Assembly: GCA_965220465.1 (NCBI GenBank)
Contig: CBDCPZ010000018.1
Coordinates: forward strand, 124,001 to 188,000
Origin: JAHDHW01 sp965220465
Lineage (GTDB): Bacteria > Bacteroidota > Bacteroidia > Chitinophagales > Saprospiraceae
Direction: 5' to 3'
DNA length: 64,000 nucleotides
Part shown: piece after piece, positions 24,096 to 33,212 of the stretch
Layout of the letters: each line of letters begins with the position of its first letter
How positions within the stretch are numbered: the stretch's first letter is position 1
The notes under the pieces: generated by a model
What the model saw: only the letters and a program-made list of their open reading frames with translations
Database searches by the model: none
Told to the model about the DNA's origin: nothing
Program-made: the position numbers and the translations under genes

Positions 24096-26975
24096 TTATG
24101 GAATTCTAAAACTAACTCCTACTGAAAAGTCCATTCCCAATTCATTGCTTTGCACATAATATTCCTGATTTTTGAATGTAATAGCCTGCTGGTATTTTGC
24201 ATTCAGGATATTATTTGCCGAGAATTTTAAACCCAGTCCATTATCAAAATTATGCTGAATATTAAAATTGAGCGAAGATCGTGGCATTTCATAAATATTT
24301 GGAGTACCTCCGATAGAAATATAAGAGATCCTTGGCCCCATGATATTATAAGCAATGTTTGCGCTGGTACCTCTTTTGTTTTTGTAGGAAAGCAAAGCAT
24401 TTAATACATAAGGTGCTTGTCCATACATTTCTCGATATGATTTTGCGTTTGGATTGGTAGCTCTGATTTGTGTCAATTCTCTTTCGTCGATGTCAGTTCG
24501 GGAATAGATGTAGGTAAAGTTGGTGCCCAAACTAAAATTAGCTAAAGATTCTGCAATAAAGCTCAGAGTTTTACGAACTTCTAATTCTGCCCCCATTAAC
24601 ATTGCCTGGTCAACATTACGGAAAGTAAATTCTCCATTTGGTGCTTCAGGGTTATAGGTTCTTTCAATTGGCTTTTCAAAGTTTTTATAAAAAGCACTTA
24701 CAGAAATTATTTCGCCTGGATTTGGATAAACCTCAAAACGCAAATCTACATTGTCAACCAAGGTGCGTTCCAATTCAGGGTTACCAATTAAAACAAAACC
24801 TCCCATGAAATCGAAAGATTCAAATGGTGCTAATTCACGGAAAGTTGGACGAGCTAAGGTTCTGTTGTAAGCCATTCGAAGTTGCATCGTTTCCGTCATC
24901 TCATAGTTCAAATTTAAAGATGGCAGAAAATCCATGTTGTCCAAGACATTAGCTTTTCCATCAAGGTTGCCATATTTTTCCTGAATAGCAGAACTGAACG
25001 TGTAAAACTGAATTTTGGTTGTTTCCATTCTTACACCGGTGACAGCTCTAAGCTTATTGGTTAATGGCAGTTCAACCATTGCATAAGCTGCAGCTACTTG
25101 TTGTTTTGCGTCGTAGTTGTTTGCAGGTTCATAAGCATCAACGATGAAAACACCATCGCCGTTTTTCAGGTACATGTCTTCTTTATCATCATAAATCAAT
25201 TGATTTTCATAAGAAAGATACTGCGTGATGTCGCCGCTGAAAGAGGAGGATTGATTACCGTAATTATATCTTTGTTCTCGAAAATCACGTTCCTTCATCA
25301 AATACGATCCTCCAAACTTAAACTTGGAACTTAAGTTACTCCATTGGTTAAAAGGGATACTGATATCCATTCTATTATCGAAGTTGGTTTCATTCATGTT
25401 TCGGTAATACCTAACTGGCAATCGATCGCTTGATGGTTTTATAAAATAAAATCTGGAGCCATCAGTTTTTTCGCGAAAGCGATTAGTGAAGAATCGCAGA
25501 TCTGGTTCATCCTGAGATGATAAAGCGTAAGAACTTTTCCAACTCAATTCTGTATTGTTCAATTGGTTGAAAACGTGTTTTCCTTTTAGCTGAAAAGTAG
25601 AAAGTGCTCTTTGAAGGTATTGCCAAGTGCTTGTTTGATATCCATCATCCAGGTCATCTCTTTGCTTTTTACCTTCCTGAAAACGAGCTATTTTGGTTCC
25701 GCTTTGATTGTGCATTGCGGTAAACCCTATTTTATGATTGGAAGATAATTTATAGCTGGTATTAACCATTGCTCCCCAAAGTACGTTTTGAGTACTTTTA
25801 GAGTCATTCAATGACAATTGAGTGGTTAACTGATCAACGTCATCCCAATTACCGGTGAGTTCATAAATTCCTGAAACTCCATTATCATAATATGAGTTTT
25901 CTGAGCGATAGGAAAGGGCAACATTGAATCCCAAAGGTTTGCCGAATAGTAGTTTTTGATTACCACCAGAAATTGAAAACGCATAATCTGGGTTCGGGGC
26001 CTTATTTTGAAAAGTATAGTTGTTTTGAAATGAACCAGTCATATCCGTTAAAAGGTTGGCCTGTTCGGCGTCAATGTTACTTCCTCTTTGGGCAATCGGT
26101 ACTACGTTATTTTGAACGATTTGAGGAATATCTCTTGTACCATCGTCAATGCCCAACCATTCTTTAGATCCACCTTCATAGGTCATGAAATTGTTGTTAA
26201 AAGTAGCTAAAGTATTATAACCCGCTGATACTGAAGCATGAAAAGTCTTTGTCGTTGGAAAATCTTTGGTTCCAATATCGATATACCCACCTGAAAAGTC
26301 ACCCGGAAGATCTGGTGAAAAGGTTTTGTACACAATAATATTGTCAATCAAATTAGATGGAAAAAGATCCATTTGAACCGTATTTTTATTTGGATCTAAT
26401 CCAGGAATCGTAGAGCCGTTTAAAGTGGTTTTGCTGTATCGGTCCCCTAAGCCACGAACGAAGACATATTTTCCACCTTCGACGGTTATACCTGGTACTC
26501 TCTTAATTGCCTGAGCAGCATTGTTGTCACCGCTTTTTGTAATTTGAGCAGCAGATATCCCATCTAATACTACTGGAGCCTTTTTTTGAATGGCTAAAAG
26601 AGCAGCTTCCGTATGAGTCATCTTTTTGCCTGTAATAACTGCAACCTCAAGCTGAATGGAAGATTCGCCAATTTGAATATCAAGATTGGTTATTTTTCCA
26701 CTCTGCACAACCACATCGAGGATATCTTTGGTTTCAAATCCAATGTAGCTGCATTCGATCGTATAAGTGCCAGGTTCTAAATCGTTTATTTGATAATTTC
26801 CGTCTAAATCGGTAGAGCCTCCGGTGCCGGTTCCTTTGATGACGACGTTTCCACCAATGACTTCAAAACCAGAATCAGCTTCGATGACTTTTCCGGCTAT
26901 TCCACCATTTTGGGCAGAGAGAAGGCTAACTGGGAGGAAGAGTAATAAGCTAAGCAGTAATTTAATGTAGTTCAT
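24096..26975 (-). CDS. TonB-dependent outer-membrane receptor with carboxypeptidase-like N-terminal domain
   Basis: 959 residues. A signal peptide (to SLLSAQNG) is followed by a CarboxypepD_reg-like domain (GGIAGKVIEADSGFEVIGG onward, to about 105) and a plug domain with AQAIKRVPGITVEGG and VFVRGLGDRYSKTTLNG. A 22-strand barrel follows, ending SVGVSFRIP. It would pull a ligand across the outer membrane using TonB-ExbBD energy. It lies downstream of a beta-helix lipoprotein gene on the same strand, but a terminator lies between them, so each has its own promoter. Both promoters carry the same Pho-type array, which points to a phosphorus-containing ligand. The ligand itself is unknown. It is not a SusC type, and no SusD gene is next to it. 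Confidence 0.9.
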   Translation of the reverse strand: MNYIKLLLSLLLFLPVSLLSAQNGGIAGKVIEADSGFEVIGGNVVIKGTGTGGSTDLDGNYQINDLEPGTYTIECSYIGFETKDILDVVVQSGKITNLDIQIGESSIQLEVAVITGKKMTHTEAALLAIQKKAPVVLDGISAAQITKSGDNNAAQAIKRVPGITVEGGKYVFVRGLGDRYSKTTLNGSTIPGLDPNKNTVQMDLFPSNLIDNIIVYKTFSPDLPGDFSGGYIDIGTKDFPTTKTFHASVSAGYNTLATFNNNFMTYEGGSKEWLGIDDGTRDIPQIVQNNVVPIAQRGSNIDAEQANLLTDMTGSFQNNYTFQNKAPNPDYAFSISGGNQKLLFGKPLGFNVALSYRSENSYYDNGVSGIYELTGNWDDVDQLTTQLSLNDSKSTQNVLWGAMVNTSYKLSSNHKIGFTAMHNQSGTKIARFQEGKKQRDDLDDGYQTSTWQYLQRALSTFQLKGKHVFNQLNNTELSWKSSYALSSQDEPDLRFFTNRFREKTDGSRFYFIKPSSDRLPVRYYRNMNETNFDNRMDISIPFNQWSNLSSKFKFGGSYLMKERDFREQRYNYGNQSSSFSGDITQYLSYENQLIYDDKEDMYLKNGDGVFIVDAYEPANNYDAKQQVAAAYAMVELPLTNKLRAVTGVRMETTKIQFYTFSSAIQEKYGNLDGKANVLDNMDFLPSLNLNYEMTETMQLRMAYNRTLARPTFRELAPFESFDFMGGFVLIGNPELERTLVDNVDLRFEVYPNPGEIISVSAFYKNFEKPIERTYNPEAPNGEFTFRNVDQAMLMGAELEVRKTLSFIAESLANFSLGTNFTYIYSRTDIDERELTQIRATNPNAKSYREMYGQAPYVLNALLSYKNKRGTSANIAYNIMGPRISYISIGGTPNIYEMPRSSLNFNIQHNFDNGLGLKFSANNILNAKYQQAITFKNQEYYVQSNELGMDFSVGVSFRIP

Positions 26976-27009
26976 ATCATTTTAATTTTTATAATTTGTT
27001 CTCGTACTA

Positions 27010-27075
27010 CAAAAGTCCTGTTTATAGGTTAATTGCCCATTAATCCAATATTAATTTTGTGTTAAGCGGTGTTAA
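27010..27075 (-). promoter_or_regulatory. Pho-box-type direct repeats plus -7 element of the TonB receptor promoter
   Basis: Read on the minus strand: TTAACA (27075-27070), TTAACA (27065-27060), TTAATA (27054-27049), TTAATG (27043-27038) and TTAACC (27032-27027). The four proximal units are exactly 11 bp apart and the fifth is 10 bp further out. A 9-bp spacer separates the last unit from GACTTTTG (27017-27010), the -7 element, which is the same distance as at the porin promoter. This is the strongest array of the four. Regulator binding is inferred. Confidence 0.78.
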
Positions 27076-27100
27076 TTTTAAGTAATCAAACAAAAGAAAA

Positions 27101-27126
27101 AAGCACCTTCCAAAAGGAAAGTGCTT
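27101..27126 (-). terminator. Terminator of the beta-helix lipoprotein gene
   Basis: AAGCACCTTCC (27101-27111) and GGAAAGTGCTT (27116-27126) form an 11-bp stem with a 4-nt loop. The only non-Watson-Crick position becomes a G-U pair in minus-strand RNA and a mismatch in plus-strand RNA. A T run follows on the minus strand. It ends the lipoprotein transcript ahead of the TonB receptor promoter. Confidence 0.85.
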
Positions 27127-27190
27127 TGAGAGAACGAGTATATATTGACTGCTTAAATTCAATATTTTCTTTGTACTCTTTCTGTGTTTA

Positions 27191-28570
27191 TTAAGGGAAT
27201 GATACTTTAAATAGGTTTTCTGCTTTGTCTCCTGCAGTGATATTGTAGAAAACATTGTTTTCTAACTTGAGCCTTTCATCGTCAAATTGTTTGTAGGTAT
27301 CCTGATCCTGTCCTTTCAAGTATTCGATATCGATTCCTTTATCAAAGTTGATAAAGATACTATTGTGGTATTCGCCTCCTGCATTGTCGCGAAAAGTTAT
27401 CGCTCTGCTTCCTGGATTACCCACAGAAGTTACATTGAAAAAAATTGGAGTTGCGTATGGAGTTCCTGTTTCAGGATCAGTTCCACCATCATGTTCTCCA
27501 CCTCTGTCAGCATTTCCATCAGATGGGTCCTGGTGTACAATCACAAATTGATTTAAACCTCTGAACCCTTCATCATAATCAAGGCCGTCATCTGCACAAT
27601 ACGCTGAGATCAGGTGATTGGCAGTAACTGTGCCTCCAAACCATTCAACTCCATCATCTTTATTCGCTAAAATTTCAACATATTCAATAGTGGTTCCAGA
27701 TCCAACACCACCAAGTGTAAGACCGTTAATTTCGTTGTCAGCACCAATGTTAGTTCCTCCATGGCGGATTGAAACATACTTTATTGTTCCACTGTTGTCA
27801 AGATCATCGGTTCCTCCATATAATCCACGAGATTCAGTAGTTGGGATACCCTCAACTGCTGTTGAACCCGGGCTTGAGTTAAGTGAAGCATTTCCTAAAA
27901 CGATTAGTCCTCCCCATTGGCCTCTTACGGTTGGTGCAGTTCCCCCTAAATCGCCTTGAAAAGTAAAGATAATAGGTTCAGTTTCTGAGCCAACAGCTTC
28001 AATTTTACCTCCTCTTGCGACGATCAATGCAGAAGCTTCAGATCCTTCACCTGGTTTTCCCTGGATGATGGTACCTGCCTGAATATTAAGCGTTTGACCA
28101 TCATTTACAAAAACAAAACCATCTAAAATATAAGTGTTGTTTTTTGTCCAATTAACCGTATTACCTGCAGCTAACATGTCGGCGTCAGTGATTACTATTT
28201 CATTGCCAGTAGTTATTGTCGGTGTGTTATTTCCTTTGATGATACTGGAATAAGCAGACCAGCCTTCGTACCAAGGAGTTGCGCTATTTGGATCAACAGC
28301 TCCTTTATAACTAGCATTTTGCATTCCTGCAGGAGTAGTTGATAAATTAGTTCCTAAATTGCCAGTCGGTTTAACACTATTCGCTTCAAATGAAGGATCA
28401 GCTACTGAGTTGCCGGCTGTGGTAAAATAATCAGCAAAATTTTCTGTTGCAATTTCTTCGTCTGTTGGGCCTGCCGGTGGCGGAGGAGTTGTTGTTTCAT
28501 CTTTACAGGAAGTAATAAAAATAGCTGTAGAAAACAACAGTCCTAATAAAAGCAGATTCAATTTTTTCAT
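27191..28570 (-). CDS. Outer-membrane lipoprotein with parallel beta-helix domain
   Basis: 459 residues. A lipoprotein signal peptide (LLLGLLFSTAIFITSC, lipid-modified Cys about residue 22) is followed by a Pro-rich linker (TTPPPPAGPTDEE) and a mostly beta domain. Repeated short strands (ILDGFVFVNDGQTLNIQAGT, then TIEYVEILANKDDGVEWFGG) resemble right-handed beta-helix proteins often found beside TonB receptors in Bacteroidota. Acidic DGGTDPETG-like loops could bind cations. The promoter has a Pho-type array at 28650-28688 and a terminator follows the gene. It probably captures a phosphorus-containing ligand or helps the adjacent receptor at the cell surface. That role is inferred only from position and shared regulation; similar proteins are sometimes misnamed multidrug transporters. 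Confidence 0.8.
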   Translation of the reverse strand: MKKLNLLLLGLLFSTAIFITSCKDETTTPPPPAGPTDEEIATENFADYFTTAGNSVADPSFEANSVKPTGNLGTNLSTTPAGMQNASYKGAVDPNSATPWYEGWSAYSSIIKGNNTPTITTGNEIVITDADMLAAGNTVNWTKNNTYILDGFVFVNDGQTLNIQAGTIIQGKPGEGSEASALIVARGGKIEAVGSETEPIIFTFQGDLGGTAPTVRGQWGGLIVLGNASLNSSPGSTAVEGIPTTESRGLYGGTDDLDNSGTIKYVSIRHGGTNIGADNEINGLTLGGVGSGTTIEYVEILANKDDGVEWFGGTVTANHLISAYCADDGLDYDEGFRGLNQFVIVHQDPSDGNADRGGEHDGGTDPETGTPYATPIFFNVTSVGNPGSRAITFRDNAGGEYHNSIFINFDKGIDIEYLKGQDQDTYKQFDDERLKLENNVFYNITAGDKAENLFKVSFP

Positions 28571-28632
28571 TTCAAATAATTTGTTATTATAAAATTTTGA
28601 TTTTCGATTTAATTAATTTCTTAAATACATTG

Positions 28633-28688
28633 CAAAAAAAGGCTTATGCTTTTAACTGATTGTTATTTCAAGATTAACTTTATGTTAA
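28633..28688 (-). promoter_or_regulatory. Pho-box-type direct repeats plus -7 element of the lipoprotein promoter
   Basis: On the minus strand: TTAACA (28688-28683), TTAATC (28677-28672), ATAACA (28666-28661) and TTAAAA (28655-28650), each 11 bp from the next. A 9-bp spacer follows, then TTTTTTTG (28640-28633), which keeps the conserved TTTG of the -7 element. The geometry is the same as at the porin and TonB receptor promoters. Confidence 0.74.
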
Positions 28689-28759
28689 GTTGTCGCAAGT
28701 ACTTGATTGTCAGCACTTAATGTGGTTTACGGTTTTGCATTATATTAGAAAATAAAAAA

Positions 28760-28784
28760 GGTGCCAGGAAAGATTCCTGACACC
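28760..28784 (-). terminator. Terminator of the MORN-repeat gene
   Basis: GGTGCCAGGAA (28760-28770) pairs with TTCCTGACACC (28774-28784), with one G-U wobble in minus-strand RNA. It is followed on the minus strand by TTTTTT and lies 25 bp past the stop at 28810. Confidence 0.88.
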
Positions 28785-28809
28785 TCGGTGCGAAAAACTA
28801 TTATAAACC

Positions 28810-29766
28810 CTATTTTGAAATTTTGTCAAATTGCATTTCTATTAGTGCATTTAAGCTGGTATCAGCATCAATCATTGACTGTGCTATTTGCAACTGCTCA
28901 TTAACTTTTTTGAAATTTTTGAAAGGAATATTTTCCATTGCAATTGCGTAATGAATGAACGCGACATTTTCAATGGAAGCATAATTGTTTTCGTTTAAAA
29001 CGGCTTGAGCAATTTCTTCTAAACTTCCTTCTAATGTCTTGCCGCTGCAGAAAACATAACTAACCGCTCCCTTCAATTCACCATTTTTCCAATTGCAAAT
29101 CAATTGATCATTATTTTTAAAGTTGAAAGTAGCAGTATTGGCCAACAATCCTTTATCCCATGTTCCTTCCAAAATATTTCCGTTAGTCCAAATTATTTTT
29201 CCGCTCCCTTCTTTTCTGCTTTTTTTACTGTAACCAATATATTGGCTGTTGTCGGTTCTGGTAAAAACTCCTTTTCCGTGGATTTCACCATTCCTCCATT
29301 CTCCTACATAAGATCCACCATTAGCCAATAATAATGCTCCATGACCATGCATATTGTCTTCATAAAATGAGCCTTTGTATTCATCTCCGCATTGAAATTT
29401 AAAATATCCTTCACCATGCATATAACCAATTCGCCATTGGCCTTCGTAGGTACTGTTCTCCGTATTGAGCTGTTCTCCATATCCGTGTCGTAAGCCTCCC
29501 AAAAATTGGCCTTGGTATTTGGCGCCATCAGGCCAAATCATAATACCTTGTCCGTGAGGTTGACCATATTGGAACTCCCCTTCGTAAATGATGCCGTTTT
29601 TAAATTCCCGGCGACCACTACATTCTTTTACATTTTTTGGACAATCAGTGTCGGCAACTATTTCAGTAGTTGTTGAAGAAATGATGGAATTTGTGGAGTT
29701 AGCTTGTGAAAAAAAAGACAGGAGCAGGAATGGCAAAGCCATTGCAGTTGGTTTTGTAAGAAACAT
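28810..29766 (-). CDS. Secreted MORN-repeat protein
   Basis: 318 residues. An N-terminal hydrophobic stretch (MALPFLLLSFFSQANS) looks like a Sec signal peptide. About eight MORN repeats follow, of the type YEGEFQYGQPHGQGIMIWPDG, YQGQFLGGLRHGYGE and YEGQWRIGYMHGEGYF, spanning residues ~60-250; the last ones are degenerate. The C-terminal 70 residues are helical and polar. MORN repeats form an elongated beta sheet used in protein or lipid contact. No enzyme domain is present. It has its own promoter region and terminator. No Pho-type array was found upstream. Its role is unknown. Confidence 0.85.
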   Translation of the reverse strand: MFLTKPTAMALPFLLLSFFSQANSTNSIISSTTTEIVADTDCPKNVKECSGRREFKNGIIYEGEFQYGQPHGQGIMIWPDGAKYQGQFLGGLRHGYGEQLNTENSTYEGQWRIGYMHGEGYFKFQCGDEYKGSFYEDNMHGHGALLLANGGSYVGEWRNGEIHGKGVFTRTDNSQYIGYSKKSRKEGSGKIIWTNGNILEGTWDKGLLANTATFNFKNNDQLICNWKNGELKGAVSYVFCSGKTLEGSLEEIAQAVLNENNYASIENVAFIHYAIAMENIPFKNFKKVNEQLQIAQSMIDADTSLNALIEMQFDKISK

Positions 29767-30147
29767 GGTTTTAGTTTTAGTATTCGTAAAATTGTAAGAA
29801 AAATCGTAAGGAGGGATCTAGTTTAAGGGCATAAGTTAAGTTGATTTTTCGAGCGAATCAATATTTTAAAAACATATTTATATTTTTTATCTGTAAATGC
29901 GTTTAAATCAACCTGGTGGTTGAGGTTTTGTGATGGCGTTTAAATGCACTTTTTGCCGATTAGATAGACATGGTAATGGTTGACGTGAAAACAGGTGATA
30001 TAAAATGCTTGTTCAAATTTCGAATTGTACAATATTTTAAAATTATATTAACCTTTTAGTCTTAAATCCAATTTTAAAGATATTATCTTTGTGTCCCGTA
30101 ATTAATAGTTTTGGTTATCTCCACAGAATAAAAATACCAACATCAAA
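29767..30147. other. Divergent promoter region between the MORN gene and pyrG
   Basis: 381 bp without an open frame. The only clear signal is the TAnnTTTG element at 30084-30091 for pyrG. A short hairpin, CAACC-tggt-GGTTG, lies near 29910. No terminator or Pho-type array is seen. Confidence 0.5.
30084..30091 (+). promoter_or_regulatory. -7 element upstream of pyrG
   Basis: TATCTTTG is a perfect TAnnTTTG, the Bacteroidota primary sigma -7 consensus, 56 bp before the pyrG ATG. No good TTG -33 element is seen at the usual distance, so the site is only moderately supported. Confidence 0.5.
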
Positions 30148-31764
30148 ATGACCAAGTATATTTTCGTTACGGGCGGTGTAACTTCTTCATTGGGAAAAGG
30201 AATTATTGCAGCTTCTCTTGCAAAACTACTCCAGGCACGGGGCTTTAATGTAACTATTCAGAAATTTGATCCTTATATAAATGTAGATCCGGGTACACTT
30301 AATCCATATGAGCATGGCGAATGTTATGTGACTGATGATGGTGCAGAAACAGATCTGGACTTAGGCCATTATGAAAGGTTTTTAAATACGCCAACTTCAC
30401 AAGCCAATAACGTTACGACAGGCAGAGTTTATCAAACTGTAATTAATAAAGAACGCGCCGGTGATTATTTAGGTAAGACGGTGCAGGTCGTTCCACATAT
30501 AACGGACGAGATTAAACGTTGTGTTCAATTGTTAGGTCAATCAGATGAATTTGATATCGTGATCACCGAATTAGGAGGAACGGTTGGGGATATTGAATCG
30601 TTGCCCTATTTGGAAGCGCTTCGTCAACTTCGATGGGAGCTTGGAAGTGATAATTGTTTGGTGGTTCACCTCACTTTGATTCCCTATTTAAAAGCAGCTA
30701 AGGAGCTGAAAACCAAACCTACACAACATTCTGTAAAAGAATTGCAGAAAAACGGAATCCAGCCAGACATTTTGGTTTGCAGAACGGAATATCCAATCAA
30801 TATGGAAATCCGACGAAAGTTGGCGCTTTTTTGCAATGTTGAAATTACTTCAGTCATCGAATCTATCGATGCTGAAACAATTTATGACGTTCCGCTTTTG
30901 ATGTCAAAAGAAAATTTGGATACCACGGTAATTTCAAAGCTTAGATTGACAGATCGCAAAGAACCGGATTTAACAAAATGGAAGACTTTTTTAGGAAAAT
31001 TAAAAAATCCTGTTCATGAAGTCCGAATCGGTTTGGTTGGAAAATATAATGAATTACAAGATGCTTATAAATCCATTCACGAAGCTTTTGTGCATGGTGG
31101 AACAGTGAATGAAACGAAGGTCATTGTCGTACCAATTCACAGTGAAGAACTGGAAGTCAATTCGGATTACATTGCCAAGAAGTTAGAAGATCTCAATGGC
31201 GTTCTTGTTGCGCCTGGCTTTGGCGAACGAGGCATCGAAGGGAAACTGGCAGCGATCAAATACGTCAGAGAAAACAATATCCCATTTTTTGGTATTTGTC
31301 TGGGAATGCAATGCGCCGTTGTTGAATACGCCCGAAATGTTTTAAAATTAAAATGTCCGGCTTCTACTGAAGTAAATGCTAAAACTGAAAATCCTGTGAT
31401 CGATTTGATGCCAGGGCAAAAAAAGATTACAAAAAAAGGAGGTACCATGCGGTTAGGTACTTACGGATGTGACTTAAAAAAGAAATCACTTTCTTACCAA
31501 TCATATGGAAGTATCCATATCAATGAAAGACATCGACACCGCTACGAATTCAATAATAAATATTTAGAGCAGTTCGAAAAAAGCGATTTGCAACCTGTTG
31601 GTGTTCATCCGGAATTGAATCTCGTTGAGATTGTAGAACTTAAAAATCATCCCTGGTTTGTTGGAGTGCAATTTCACCCTGAGTTGAAAAGTACGGTTGA
31701 AAACCCTCATCCATTGTTTGTTTCTTTTATAAAAGCTTGCTTGCAAAATGAGCGAAAATCATAA
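30148..31764 (+). CDS. pyrG: CTP synthase
   Basis: Converts UTP to CTP with ATP and glutamine, the last step of pyrimidine nucleotide synthesis. 538 residues, the standard length. The amidoligase half opens with KYIFVTGGVTSSLGKGI and includes INVDPGTLNPYEHGE. The glutaminase half has the nucleophile Cys in FFGICLGMQCAVVEYARN (about residue 383), and the His-Glu pair is in VQFHPELKS (about residue 515). It starts a plus-strand run in which the glycosyltransferase and SPOUT methyltransferase genes follow with gaps of 9 and 5 bp, so the three are probably cotranscribed. Confidence 0.98.
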   Translation: MTKYIFVTGGVTSSLGKGIIAASLAKLLQARGFNVTIQKFDPYINVDPGTLNPYEHGECYVTDDGAETDLDLGHYERFLNTPTSQANNVTTGRVYQTVINKERAGDYLGKTVQVVPHITDEIKRCVQLLGQSDEFDIVITELGGTVGDIESLPYLEALRQLRWELGSDNCLVVHLTLIPYLKAAKELKTKPTQHSVKELQKNGIQPDILVCRTEYPINMEIRRKLALFCNVEITSVIESIDAETIYDVPLLMSKENLDTTVISKLRLTDRKEPDLTKWKTFLGKLKNPVHEVRIGLVGKYNELQDAYKSIHEAFVHGGTVNETKVIVVPIHSEELEVNSDYIAKKLEDLNGVLVAPGFGERGIEGKLAAIKYVRENNIPFFGICLGMQCAVVEYARNVLKLKCPASTEVNAKTENPVIDLMPGQKKITKKGGTMRLGTYGCDLKKKSLSYQSYGSIHINERHRHRYEFNNKYLEQFEKSDLQPVGVHPELNLVEIVELKNHPWFVGVQFHPELKSTVENPHPLFVSFIKACLQNERKS

Positions 31765-31773
31765 AATGGAATT

Positions 31774-33207
31774 TTGAATGACGAGATTCTATGTAATATG
31801 ATGCGATCTTTAAAAGTATGTTTTCCCTTTTTTCTTTTTTTTACTTTGCTGACTTTTCTGGTAAAAGATCATGCTTTCTTTTTTGATACGGTCCAGTTGG
31901 CTTCAAGGCATGCTCATTGGTATTTTGATAATAATTTTCGATTTTTTTTTCCTCCCGAATCCTTTGACTCTGGTCATTCTCCGTTTTTTGGAATGCTCCT
32001 GGCTTCTGCATGGAAAATATTTGGAAAATCATTGTGGGTTAGCCATTTTCTAATACTTCCTTTTTTGCTTGGATGTGTATATCTTTTGCATTATTTGGGG
32101 GAATATTTTCTTGGAAAAGGGAAATCAGTTTATTTACTTCTGCTGGTTGCTGTTGATCCATTTTTTATCGGTCAAAGCATTTTGGTAAGCCCTGATATTT
32201 TGTTGGTTTTTGGCTGGTTGCTGGCTTTATGGTGTATAATTGAGCATCGAAAAGTCATTCTCATAATCGCAACGATCTTTTTAGCAGCCATTAGCTTGAG
32301 AGGGATGATGGTAGTTTTTTCATTATTTCTTTTTGAAGTTTTCAGGCTTTACAATAATAACTTTTCATGGAAATCCTTAATTAAAACATTCGACTATTAT
32401 TTGCCATCAGGCCTGCTTTCACTTATCTTTTTCTACTTTCACTACAAACATACCGGTTGGATTGGTTACCATGAAAATTCACCCTGGGCGCCAACGTTTG
32501 AACGAGTTGATTTTGCTGGATTTATTTATAATATTGGTTTGGTAGGTTGGCGGTTGCTGGATTTTGGGAGAGTATTTCTTTGGATATTTATTGGTTGGGG
32601 GGTGTTTAAAATGATAAAAGATAAGATTCACCTTTCTGTAAAATTCAAAGAATTATTGGTTTTGATGTTCGTCTTACTTTTAGTTTTGACTCCATCCATG
32701 TTAATCCACTTGGTTGTGAAGGCGCACAGATATTTGTTACCGGTAGCATTGATAATTGATATCATTGCATTAAAGGTTTTATTTTTAACAATCCCAAAAA
32801 ATACAGTTAGAAAAACAGTTTGCTTTGCTCTTGTTGTTGGCTTAATGACCGGAAATTTATGGGTATATCCAAAGCATATTGCTCAAGGCTGGGATAGTAC
32901 TTTGGCTCATTGGCCTTATTACAGTTTAAGAACAGAAATGATTCAATATATTGATAAAAACCAGATTCCAATCGAATCCGTTGGAACTGAGTTTCCGATG
33001 ATTGGAAATATGGAATTATTGGATTTGAACGGACGAGAAGAAGGGTTTCATGAAAAGGATTTTGAAAAAGATTCGTACATTTTATATTCCAACGTGTTCA
33101 ATGATTTTAGCGATGAAGAGTTGGAAAAATTAGAAAAAGATTTTGTAGTCGTAAAAGAATTAAAACGCACACTGGTCTGTATGATTTTGTACAAAAGAAA
33201 AGAATAA
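31774..33207 (+). CDS. GT-C fold membrane glycosyltransferase (GT39/ArnT-like)
   Basis: 477 residues with about ten hydrophobic segments. An early luminal loop carries acidic residues (FFFDTVQLASRHAHW, then FDSGHSPFFGMLLASAW), the arrangement of PMT_2/ArnT-type glycosyltransferases that use polyprenyl-phosphate sugars at the periplasmic face of the inner membrane. A soluble 90-residue C-terminal part follows. Acceptor and sugar cannot be told from the sequence. An alternative ATG lies 24 bp inside (31798), and the first hydrophobic helix starts after it. It is the second gene of the pyrG operon, 9 bp after pyrG. Confidence 0.75.
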   Translation: MNDEILCNMMRSLKVCFPFFLFFTLLTFLVKDHAFFFDTVQLASRHAHWYFDNNFRFFFPPESFDSGHSPFFGMLLASAWKIFGKSLWVSHFLILPFLLGCVYLLHYLGEYFLGKGKSVYLLLLVAVDPFFIGQSILVSPDILLVFGWLLALWCIIEHRKVILIIATIFLAAISLRGMMVVFSLFLFEVFRLYNNNFSWKSLIKTFDYYLPSGLLSLIFFYFHYKHTGWIGYHENSPWAPTFERVDFAGFIYNIGLVGWRLLDFGRVFLWIFIGWGVFKMIKDKIHLSVKFKELLVLMFVLLLVLTPSMLIHLVVKAHRYLLPVALIIDIIALKVLFLTIPKNTVRKTVCFALVVGLMTGNLWVYPKHIAQGWDSTLAHWPYYSLRTEMIQYIDKNQIPIESVGTEFPMIGNMELLDLNGREEGFHEKDFEKDSYILYSNVFNDFSDEELEKLEKDFVVVKELKRTLVCMILYKRKE

Positions 33208-33212
33208 CTAAA

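Noticed and set aside
27040..27255. 71-codon minus-strand ORF between lipoprotein and TonB receptor
   Set aside because: It runs through the terminator hairpin and the Pho-type array and has no protein-like composition.
29767..29850. Possible Pho-type array before the MORN gene (TTAACT, TTAAAC)
   Set aside because: Only two hexamers, 13 bp apart, with no -7 element at the expected distance.
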